Source: CAZWCE01 sp964632505
GTDB lineage: Bacteria > Planctomycetota > Planctomycetia > Pirellulales > Thermoguttaceae
Reading direction: 5' to 3'
Length of the DNA: 64,000 nt
NCBI GenBank assembly: GCA_964632505.1
Contig: CAZWCE010000004.1
Coordinates: 241,507 to 305,506 of the forward strand
The position numbers and the translations under genes are program-made. Under the pieces are notes generated by a model. The model saw nothing but the letters and a program-made list of their open reading frames with translations. It was not told where the DNA came from and made no database searches. Positions within the stretch are counted from its first letter, which is position 1, and the number at the start of each line of letters is the position of its first letter. Positions 1-11,100 of the stretch are shown piece by piece.

Positions 1-2500
<2,500 letters not shown>

Positions 2501-2517
<17 letters not shown>

Positions 2518-3346
2518 CGCGATGGTTCTTTGCTTCTTCGAGTAGCGGTTTCAGTTTGGAGGGATCGTCCCGATCGACGGCCTCGCGGAGTCGCGCCAGT
2601 TGGTCGGCGAAGGCGTCGATCGAATGGAGCACGTGATGACGGTTCGCCGAGAAGATGTCGTTCCACAAGGTCGGGTCGCCCGCGGCCAGGCGGCTGGTGT
2701 CGCGGAAGCCGGTCCCGGTGAAGGGATAGGCCTTCTCGGTCAAAGTGGCGGCGAGCGCGACGGCGACCGCGTGCGGCAAATGACTGGTCATGGCGAGGAT
2801 CCGGTCGTGTTCGGCCGGCTCCATGGCGATCACCTGACTGCCCATGCCTTGCCAGAGGGTCTGCAATCGCTCGAGGTCCTCACGGGGGGCTCCATCGCGG
2901 GGAGTGAGAATCGCCAGTCGGTCGCGGAACAAGTCGGCGCTGGCGTGCCGGGCACCTTTTTTCTCGCTTCCGGCCAGGGGGTGCCCTCCCAGAAAGCGGC
3001 AGCCCCGCGGCAGCGGTTCGGCCAATTCGCGGCAGATCTGCTCCTTGGTGCTTCCAGCGTCGGTCAACAGGGCCCCTTCGCGGCAGTGTTCGGCGGCGAG
3101 TCGGACATGCCCGGAAATCATCCCGACCGGACTGCAGACGAAAACCAGATCCGCCTCGCGGACCCCCTCCGCCAGGTCGGTGGTGCTGCGATCGACCGCC
3201 CCGACGGTCTCCGCTTCGTCGAGACTCTCGCGGCGATGCCCGATGCCGACCACGTCGGCGGCCAGTGCGTTCTTCTTGAGCGCCAGGCCGATCGATCCGC
3301 CGATCAGCCCCACTCCGATGATAGCGACAGAGGGTTTTGCATCCAT
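2501..3346 (-). CDS. Prephenate/arogenate dehydrogenase (TyrA family)
   Basis: 281 residues, the usual length for a stand-alone NAD(P)-dependent prephenate dehydrogenase, which oxidatively decarboxylates prephenate on the way to tyrosine. A Rossmann fingerprint GVGLIGGS sits at residues 11-18, followed by CSPVG, TDAGSTK and the HPLAGSEKKG motif around residue 120 that contributes substrate contacts. The C-terminal helical dimerisation domain is complete. There is no chorismate mutase or ACT domain. It overlaps the start of purL by 17 nt on the same strand. Cofactor preference and whether arogenate is also a substrate cannot be read from the sequence. Confidence 0.88.
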
Positions 3347-3519
3347 AGTCCCATCATTTTAGCAAACGGGACTCTTTTTGAGATGGGGCCCCACGCAAGA
3401 GGGGGCCGGCGTCTCTTGTGAACCAGGTGAGGGGGGTGACGAAACGAGTCTGCAAGCCGAATCCTTGTCGGGGGACGGCTCCTCCGCTTCGGGTAAGACG
3501 CCGATCTCGTGGTTCCCTA

Positions 3520-3551
3520 AAAAAGGCCGCGTTTCCAGGGAAACGCGGCCC
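3520..3551 (-). terminator. Intrinsic terminator after the YVTN cytochrome gene
   Basis: Read on the minus strand, a nearly perfect GC-rich hairpin (arms 3526-3537 and 3540-3551, GGCCGCGTTTCC type) is followed by six T residues (3520-3525). It lies 34 nt after the stop of the gene ending at 3585 and separates it from the tyrA-purL pair. Confidence 0.85.
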
Positions 3552-3584
3552 GGTGGAGAATCTTTGATCGCCGGAGGTCGCGGT

Positions 3585-5450
3585 CTACAGCGAGAGGACG
3601 TACTCGACCAAGTCGTTGATCTGCTGGTCGGTCAGGCCCTCGATGTCGCCAAGCACATCGCCGTGCTTGCCTTCGACAAAGACTTCCTTCATCTCGACGT
3701 AGCGTCCGTCGTGCATGTAGGGGGCGGTACGCCAGACCTCGATGAGGGTGGGGGTGTCGAACGTATCGCGACGATCGAACGGTCCGCGGCTGCCGACGTC
3801 GTGCAACTGCAGGTCGGTGTACAGCGGGGCCGGGTGGCACTGCGCGCAACCGACATCTTCGCTCTCGAAGAGTTTCTTGCCGCGCTGGGCCGCCTCGCTC
3901 AGCTTGCCGTCGACCAAGTAGGGGCTCTTGAGCGGCTCGAGCGCCATGAGGTAGGCGTCGATCGCCTGGGCGTCTTCCTCGGGACGCACGGCGAATTGGA
4001 TGTGCCGGATCCCCGCCCGGACGGCCGTCTCGGCGTCGCCCCGGACGCCGGAGATCATCGCCGGAGGCGTCTTATGGGCCAGCAGCATGCTCTTGGCGTT
4101 CTTAGGATTACCGAGTCCGTCGTTCATCAGGTCCCAATTCAGGGCGTCGACCCGGGCGTTCGGGTGGCAGCTCGTGCAGCTTTGCCACTGTTGGAAGCAG
4201 AGGGCGGCGTCGTGGAAGTTCCGCTCGCCGATGCGCTCGGGAGTCATTTTCGGATCGGGGCCCAGGGCGATCGTCTTGACCTGGGCGCCTTCGGGGGCAT
4301 CGAGATTGACCACGTCGAGGGTGTCGGCGAAGTACATCGCGATGAAAACCTGCTGTCCCAGCACGGCGAAACCGCGGGGGCTGTTGCCGTTGAGCTTGAT
4401 GCGCTTCTTCAGCCCGACCAGGAACGCCAGATCGTTCGGCACGTCTTCGATGGTGGCCGACGAATAGGCGCCGCGGTCGTCGTAGGTGCCGGCCTCCTTG
4501 GCCTCCTCGATCGTCTTGGGCAGTTTGGCGAGCTTCTCGTGCATGCCGACCGCGTCGATGACCGTCAGTTCGTGGGTTCCGTAATGCGTGACGAAGATGG
4601 TCTTGGCGTCCTTGGAGGCCTTCACCTCGTAAGGATTGGCCGCGCCGAGGTCGACGTCGTCCAACAGCACCGTATTGACGAACTCGCCGGTCTCGGCATC
4701 GAGAATCGAGAGGGAATTGGTGTTCATCCAGCCGCGTTCGAGCTGGGTGGTCGGCATCTGATACCGGGCGAGAATGCCGGTGACGTAGGCGTATTTGCCG
4801 TCGGCCGAAACGCAGATGCCGTGCAAACTCGAGGCCCCGTTGGGAAGACGCACGTTCTTGGCGGTGCGATCCTTCGTGTCGATGACGGTCACTTCGCTGG
4901 CCACGTCGAACGAATCGGCCGGATCGTTCGGCAGGAGATTCGCCACGAAGAGCTTGCTCCCCTCGGGGGTGATCGCCGAGTCGACCGGCTCCCGATCGCA
5001 AGGCACTTCGGCGACCTGCTTTTTCGCCGTCAGATCGTAGATGACGACGTTGTCGTTGAACTGATTGCAGACATAGAGCGTCTTGCCGTCGGGACTGATC
5101 GAAGGACCGCAAGGAGTATGACCGGCCGGAAGGGTTTCGGCGACCTTCTTCGCATCGAGCGGGACAATGGCCACGTGGCCGCCGTAATAGCCGCAAGTGA
5201 TGTAGAGGACCTTGCCGTCGGGCGAGAGGACCATGCCGTTGGGTTTCGCCTTGAGGGGAATCTGCTCGAGGATTTCCCCGTCGGAGACGCGGAGGATCGC
5301 CAATTCGGCGGAGTCATGCTCCAGGACGTAGAGCGACTTGCCGTCCTGCGAGGAGATCACGTCGATCGGGCCCTGGTATTCCGCCGCTCGGATCAGACCC
5401 ATTCCCAAAAACAACGGGATGATCATGGCTGCCAAGAATCGTTTCATCAT
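3585..5450 (-). CDS. Secreted YVTN beta-propeller protein with di-heme cytochrome c domain
   Basis: 621 residues. A signal peptide (about residues 1-23, ending IRAA) is followed by a 400-residue YncE/YVTN-type beta-propeller with repeats such as SPDGKVLYIT and SPDGKTLYVC. The C-terminal 200 residues form a cytochrome c peroxidase/MauG-like region with two haem-binding CxxCH motifs, CTSCH at 425-429 and CAQCH at 535-539, plus the APYMHDGRY motif typical of this family near 578. It should be a periplasmic or surface c-type cytochrome; electron partner and substrate are unknown. The start is supported by AAGGAGG about 9 nt upstream. It is a single-gene unit with its own terminator. Confidence 0.82.
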   Translation of the reverse strand: MMKRFLAAMIIPLFLGMGLIRAAEYQGPIDVISSQDGKSLYVLEHDSAELAILRVSDGEILEQIPLKAKPNGMVLSPDGKVLYITCGYYGGHVAIVPLDAKKVAETLPAGHTPCGPSISPDGKTLYVCNQFNDNVVIYDLTAKKQVAEVPCDREPVDSAITPEGSKLFVANLLPNDPADSFDVASEVTVIDTKDRTAKNVRLPNGASSLHGICVSADGKYAYVTGILARYQMPTTQLERGWMNTNSLSILDAETGEFVNTVLLDDVDLGAANPYEVKASKDAKTIFVTHYGTHELTVIDAVGMHEKLAKLPKTIEEAKEAGTYDDRGAYSSATIEDVPNDLAFLVGLKKRIKLNGNSPRGFAVLGQQVFIAMYFADTLDVVNLDAPEGAQVKTIALGPDPKMTPERIGERNFHDAALCFQQWQSCTSCHPNARVDALNWDLMNDGLGNPKNAKSMLLAHKTPPAMISGVRGDAETAVRAGIRHIQFAVRPEEDAQAIDAYLMALEPLKSPYLVDGKLSEAAQRGKKLFESEDVGCAQCHPAPLYTDLQLHDVGSRGPFDRRDTFDTPTLIEVWRTAPYMHDGRYVEMKEVFVEGKHGDVLGDIEGLTDQQINDLVEYVLSL

Positions 5451-6033
5451 TGCTCAATTTCCTCCTTCAAACCGCCCGGCATGAGAAAGCCGACTGAAAA
5501 GCCCCCTTTCTTTTCCTTCCGCGAACGGAAACAAGCGTTCCGCCGACTTCGGCTCATCCCCCTCTTCGAGCAAGAAGGGAGAAGCCGAGCGAGGCGAACA
5601 ACGGGCTCTCGAGTGGCCATGTACCGCATGGTCGGGCAGCGATAGCGTTTGACGCGTCGGTAAGGGATGCGCGTGGTAGGATGGATCGGATTTCACGAAT
5701 TCGGAAACGGACCTTCCCGGATGGGATGGCGGAAATGCGACATGGAATCAGTCCGGTGACGGCCTTCTCCCGTCGAGGGAGCCAAGCCAACAGTCTGCCG
5801 GAAGGAACGTCTCCACGGTATCATTATGATTCTTTTCGGGGGCGATTGCAATAGAATGCGATTTTCCTCGGAAAAAAATCCATCGGAGCGGTCCGCCCCT
5901 TCCCTCTCAGGTGGTGGAGCCGTTGGAGAAAAAGCCTTGACTCACGCCGGTCCTTGCAGGAGGATGGATGAGGCACAAGTGGCATTCCCGCGGTTCCCCC
6001 CCCTGTCTGATTGCCTGGAAGGAAGATGATTCG
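5451..6033. other. Intergenic region between divergent genes
   Basis: About 580 bases separate the cytochrome gene (minus) from the DUF1080 gene (plus). Short open frames here have no Shine-Dalgarno site or recognisable product. The stretch must hold both divergent promoters, but I see no clear -35/-10 pair and no stable RNA-like structure. Confidence 0.4.
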
Positions 6034-6813
6034 ATGACGTTCTCCCGTGGTTCTCTTGCGTGTTTTCCGATGGTACTTCTCGGCTGTCTTTCATTCGCCT
6101 TGGCGGAAGAGTCGGTTCGGCGTGTCGAAACCGAGGGAGATGCTCCTTCCGATGCCGTGGTGATTTTCGACGGCGAAACGACCGATCTTCTGGTCGGCCC
6201 CGACGGCGGCATGTGTCCCTGGCCGGTCGAAGACGGTGTCTTGGTGTGCGATCCCTCCATGCAGCCCCGGCAACAGGGTCTCTGGACAAAATTACATTTT
6301 CGCGATGCCCAAATCCACGTCGAGTTCATGATTCCCGAATCGCAGAAGGGCAAGCCGGGCAACAGCGGGCTCTATCTCCACGGGTTGTTCGAGCACCAGA
6401 TTTTCAACTCGGTCGATCGCCCCGGCAAGCCGGAGGGGCTGATCGGCTCGGTCTACGGCGTGAGTCCGCCTCTGGTCAACGCCGGGCGCGCGCCGGGGAA
6501 GTGGCAGACGTACGATATCATTTTCATCGCCCCACGCCGAAACGAACGGGGAGAGCCGGTCGAGCCGGGTTCGATCACCTCGCTGCTCAACGGGGTACTC
6601 GTGCAGCACCAGTCGGAATTCACCAAGCGGGTTTCGGTCTACACGCCGCTGCACTTCCGGACGACCCCTTACGCCGAAGCGATTCTCGAAAGCTTGAAAC
6701 AAACCGAATGCGGACCGATGCAGTTGCAGGATCACGACAGTCCGACGCGTTTTCGCAACATCTGGATTCGGCCGCTCGACGACAAGGCGTTCCTGTTCGA
6801 ACCGGAAAGATAA
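6034..6813 (+). CDS. Secreted DUF1080 (3-keto-disaccharide hydrolase-like) protein
   Basis: 259 residues from the ATG at 6034, chosen because a purine-rich GGAAGGA precedes it and a signal peptide (residues 1-24, ending FALA) starts there; an in-frame ATG at 5968 would bury that signal. The rest is one DUF1080 domain, a LamG-like jelly-roll, recognisable by VIFDGETTDLL, NSGLYLHG, EHQIFNS, GKWQTYDIIF and the ending RFRNIWIRPLDD. Characterised relatives cleave 3-keto-glycosides in the periplasm. The ThuA gene follows 168 nt downstream on the same strand, a pairing that fits oxidised-sugar processing. A second DUF1080 gene lies at 33964-34962. Confidence 0.82.
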   Translation: MTFSRGSLACFPMVLLGCLSFALAEESVRRVETEGDAPSDAVVIFDGETTDLLVGPDGGMCPWPVEDGVLVCDPSMQPRQQGLWTKLHFRDAQIHVEFMIPESQKGKPGNSGLYLHGLFEHQIFNSVDRPGKPEGLIGSVYGVSPPLVNAGRAPGKWQTYDIIFIAPRRNERGEPVEPGSITSLLNGVLVQHQSEFTKRVSVYTPLHFRTTPYAEAILESLKQTECGPMQLQDHDSPTRFRNIWIRPLDDKAFLFEPER

Positions 6814-6981
6814 TGGCGAGGGTACAGGCACGGAAGCGAAAAAACCGGCGAAATGATGGAAATGCCGTCCCGGCTGGGGTATATTTGCTGTGTGACGGTT
6901 GCAAACGTTCCGTATGGTTCCCCGTGCTTGCCGGCCGGTGTCCGGCGAAGGTCCCACGAAATAGATCGAGAGGAGAAAAAG

Positions 6982-7878
6982 ATGACGATGCAACGACGAG
7001 CCTTTCTTGCCCAAGCCGGTCTCGGCGCCGCCATGGCCGCGACTTTTCCCTGGAAGCGGGCATTCGGCCGGAGCGCCGATGCGAGAATCCTGTATTTCAC
7101 CCGCTCAGCCGGTTTCGAGCACTCGCCGGTGCGGCCCGGTCCCGACGGATTGAGTCTCTCCGACAAGGCACTGATAAAACTCGGCAAGCAATACGGCGTC
7201 GAGGTGGTCTGCACGAAGGACGGTTCGGTCTTCGACGGCGATTTGGATCAATTCGACTGCATTGCCTTCTACACGGCCGGCAATCTGGACAATCCCAAGT
7301 CGAAGCAGAACACCCCGCCGATCACCGAGCGCGGGAAAGAGCGATTCTTGCGGGCGATCCACGACGGCATGCCGTTCGTGGGATTCCACTCCGCCACCGA
7401 CACCTGGAAAACGCCGGGTCCGCGAAACGAAAACCAGACCGAGTTGGATCCCTACATCGAGATGATCGGCGGGCAGTTCATCGTCCACGGCAAGCAGCAG
7501 GACGGCAAGATGGTCATCACCAAACCGGTCGAACTGCCCTGCCTGAAGGATAAGGGCGATTCCTTCACCCTCTTCGAGGAATGGTACGCCTTGAAAAACT
7601 TCGACCCGAATATGCACGTGATTCTCGTGCAGGACACCGAGGGCATGGAAGGCGAATGCTACCAGAGACCCTCCTTCCCCGCCACCTGGGCGAAGAAATA
7701 CGGAAACGGCCGTGTGTTCTACACCTCGATCGGTCACCGGGATGAACTTTGGGAAGACCCGTTCTTTTTGGAGATGGTCGTCGACGCCTTCTCTTGGGCG
7801 ATGGGCGAGTACGACATCGATCTGACGCCGAATCTCAAAGAGGTCGCGACGAAGGCCCACATTCTCCCCGGAAACTGA
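6982..7878 (+). CDS. ThuA-domain protein with Tat signal
   Basis: 298 residues from ATG 6982, preceded by GAGGAG. The N-terminus QRRAFLAQAGLGAA is a twin-arginine signal, so the protein is likely exported folded. The remainder is a ThuA-like (class I glutamine amidotransferase-like fold) domain with LYFTRSAGFEHS, YTAGNLD, FVGFHSATDTW, GGQFIVHG, EEWYAL and GRVFYTSIGHRDE. ThuA proteins are tied to trehalose, sucrose and keto-sugar metabolism. It lies just after a DUF1080 gene, and a terminator follows 73 nt after its stop. The exact reaction is not known from sequence. Confidence 0.85.
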   Translation: MTMQRRAFLAQAGLGAAMAATFPWKRAFGRSADARILYFTRSAGFEHSPVRPGPDGLSLSDKALIKLGKQYGVEVVCTKDGSVFDGDLDQFDCIAFYTAGNLDNPKSKQNTPPITERGKERFLRAIHDGMPFVGFHSATDTWKTPGPRNENQTELDPYIEMIGGQFIVHGKQQDGKMVITKPVELPCLKDKGDSFTLFEEWYALKNFDPNMHVILVQDTEGMEGECYQRPSFPATWAKKYGNGRVFYTSIGHRDELWEDPFFLEMVVDAFSWAMGEYDIDLTPNLKEVATKAHILPGN

Positions 7879-7951
7879 TCTCCCCAATTCGACGAAATCA
7901 GCCTGCCCCCTCGGCTGAGCTTTTCTCACTCGTTCGAGGGGCACGCTCCTC

Positions 7952-7982
7952 CCCTCCTGCCCCTTATCCAGGAGGGTTTTTT
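7952..7982 (+). terminator. Intrinsic terminator after ThuA gene
   Basis: Hairpin arms CCCTCCTG (7952-7959) and CAGGAGGG (7969-7976) with a 9-nt loop, followed by six T residues. Confidence 0.85.
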
Positions 7983-8120
7983 CATTTCCGACGCTTTTTT
8001 TGGATCTCTTATTGATTTTCGGCGTGCTTCTTTGGCGTCGTTTTCGCCAGAGATGGTAGACCGTTTTTATTTAACGAAAAAACCATCTCGCTTTTTCCGA
8101 AGCAAGGGAGGGACGGGACC

Positions 8121-11100
8121 ATGGAGACTCTCCTTTTTCTGCTGTTCATCGCGACCCCGGTGCTTCTGGGGTTGGCGTTCTTCTGGTATCTCACCTGGTC
8201 GTCGATCTACGCGCTGTTTCGCGAGCTTTTCTCCCGCAAGAGGCGTTTTTCTTCCGACGATGCGGTTTCCCGTTCTCGCCTGGAGGCCTCTCTCAGACGC
8301 GACTCACAATTGGCCCAGGAGTATCGCGTCCTGATCAGGTGGCTGGAGCGCATGCGCGGTGAAGGACTGATCGACCCGGAGGAGGGAGCATCGCTCCGAG
8401 AGAACAGTCATCGGTGGATCATCGAGCACTCCTCGTTCCTTCCTTCGGATTCCGAAGCCGCCCCGAGGCCGGCACGGGAAGAAAAATCGAGGCACGGGCT
8501 TTCCGGCATCGGGTCAGGCGAATCCACCGAAAAAGGTTCTCCTCGCGCTGCTTTCCATGAAGACGAAGAGCCGGTGATGGCGGAGGTCGTCGAAGCGCAG
8601 CCGATGGAACCGGTCCGACCGTCCATGGAGCCCTTCCCGGAAAAGCAGCCCGCCGCCTCGAAGGAGCCACGCGAACCGTTTCGGGAAAAAATTCGCCGGT
8701 TCATGGAATCGCACGACATGTATTGGGCCGAAGTCGTTTCGGTCTTCTTGGGGATCGTCTTGATCGTGGGGCCTTCGATCGCCCTGATGATCAACTTCTG
8801 GCAATTCTTGACCAGTTATCCGTTCTTCCGGCCGGTGCTGTTCACGCTCATCGCGCTGGGGACGTTCGGCATCGGCTTCTTTCTGAAATATCGTTGGCAG
8901 TTGAAAAAGACGGGCACGGTGTTTCTGACCATCGGCACGCTGCTGGCCCCGGTGCTCTTGGTGGCGATGCTGCGCCTGGTGAACCTGGATTTCCAGGGCG
9001 ACCGGTTCGTCCTGGAACAGGACTTTCGGCACCAATTCTGGACGTTCGGCGGTTCGTTCATCTTTTCGGTGACGGCATTCATTCTGGTCTATCTTTCCGG
9101 CAAGACGTTCCTCGACGCCAATCGCACCACCCATGCCGCGTTGGCCTTGGCCACGGTGGCGGCGCCGTTTTCGCTCTTCGGCATCACCGCGATTCTTTCG
9201 AAGATCTCGGTCGAGTCGGGAGGAGGGGAACCACTGCTTCGAGGTTTCCTCGGACCGATCGACGGGGACACGTCTCAATTCGTGATCATCCTGCTGGGCC
9301 CGTCGCTTTGCTTTCTGATCAGTTCGTTGGTGATGGCCGCCGGCGAATCGGGCATCCAGGCGCGGCGTTTCGGGACAAGGGTCCCCGACGACGAAGAAAA
9401 ACCGACTTGGAAGGATCGCCTCGATGTCGCCTTGCGGCAATCGCGAAGGTCTCTGGTATTCCTCGGATTCGGAGGGTTTTCCACCATCATCGCCCTGGTC
9501 GGCCTTTCCTTCATTCTTTCCGGTGAAGTTCGGCCCACGGCCGCCTCGTTCTGGTGGCTGGAATCGATCAGAGTGCTCGCCTTGTCGATCGCTCTGGTCG
9601 CCATCCCCGTCCTGCTGACGGGACAGGTGGTCTTTCGCGAAATGGGGCGGTGCCGGACCCGGGAAGTGGAAGCCTACGAGGATCGCCGCGCGCTCGACGT
9701 GATGCAGACACTCGGCGCGTTCATCGCCCTCTTGGCGATCGCTTTGCAACTTCTGGCCTTGGGCGCCGTGTGGCCGCACCCCGTGCCGATGCTGCTGGTG
9801 ACCGGGGTGGCACTGTTTCCGATTCTTATGATCACTTTCCGCGACGACTTCGCCCCGGCCGACATCGCCGCCATGATCCTGACCGTTTGGGTGGTGATGA
9901 CGACGCTGTACGCCTTCCATTGCGGTTGGGCCATCGAAACCGGGCGTATCGGTTCGGTCTGGGAGGGATATACACGACCTCTCCAGGCGACGGGTCTTTT
10001 TGCCGTGGCGGTCCTCCTGGGAGCGATTTCCGAGGGACTCTTCCGACAGCGTCGTCGAGACGATCTTCCGGTCGACCTGTCCCGACCGAAGCGGTTCGCC
10101 GTCGGGGCGGCGTTGGTCGGCGCGTTGAGCCTGGCGATGACGATCCGTCTCGAAGCGTCCGCGGGGAGTTTCGAAACTTGGCAGGCGGCCTGGATCTGGT
10201 CTATCGCGGGAATCCTCACGCTTCTGGGGGTCCTCCGATGGAGTCATCGGTCGCTCGCCTTTTTCGGATTCGCGCTCTCGGCGATCGGTAGTGTTCTTCT
10301 GCTGATCGCCATTTGGCCGGAATGCTTCGCGAACTACATCATCCTTCAGGATTTCACTCATCCCCGGCTGATCTTTTCCGAGCACGTCTTCTGGTCGCTC
10401 TCGCTCGCGGTCGAGGCGACGCTGCTGGTCGGGCTCTCGATCGGTCTTCGAAAACTGCTCTCCACGTCGCCGGAAGCCCCCGAAGACGCTCGCCGAAACC
10501 GGATCGATGCCTATGCCCGCGGGGCGTTTCCGGTCGGGCTGGTCCTCGTGGGGCTTTCCTTTTTGGGCTGGTTCGGCACGATGAGCCACTACCCGAACTC
10601 CTGGTTCTCCTTCCTTCCGCCGCTGTTGCTGATCGGCTCCTTGTCGGCCGTCGCGTTCACCCGAGGGCGTCCGTGGTTCACCTACCCATCGCTGGGAGTG
10701 GGGTTCCTGTTGATCTACGACCTTCTGGTCGATCCCCAAATCTCCCTGGATCGGTATTGGGCCCCGCTCTTTCCGATGAACGAGCCTCCCGCGACCGCCT
10801 TACTGGTATTCGCGACGCTCTGCCTGATCGCGGGCGGGACGATCCTGCAGGGCATTCGTCTCCCCGTCCGGAAGAAGCGTTCCGGCCGGGAAGATGGGGA
10901 GAAACGGCATGGGACGCTCGTGGAGAACTTCGGCGAACCGATGATGCACGCGGCGATTTCGGCGACGCTCGTCTTCTTCTTCGTCTACGCGTTCGGCGCC
11001 GCCCGACACTGGGTGATGACCGGCTACCTCGCCGAGTACGAGCAACTCTTCGCTTTGGAGACGGCTTGGCTCGCCGGACTCCTGATCGGCCTTTCCTTCT

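Noticed and set aside
3378..5645. 755-codon open frame on the plus strand
   Set aside because: Antisense of the YVTN cytochrome gene, which has signal peptide, haem motifs, ribosome site and terminator on the minus strand.
8514..10739. 741-codon open frame on the minus strand
   Set aside because: Antisense of the giant membrane protein; translation is low-complexity Arg/Asp/Gln-rich.
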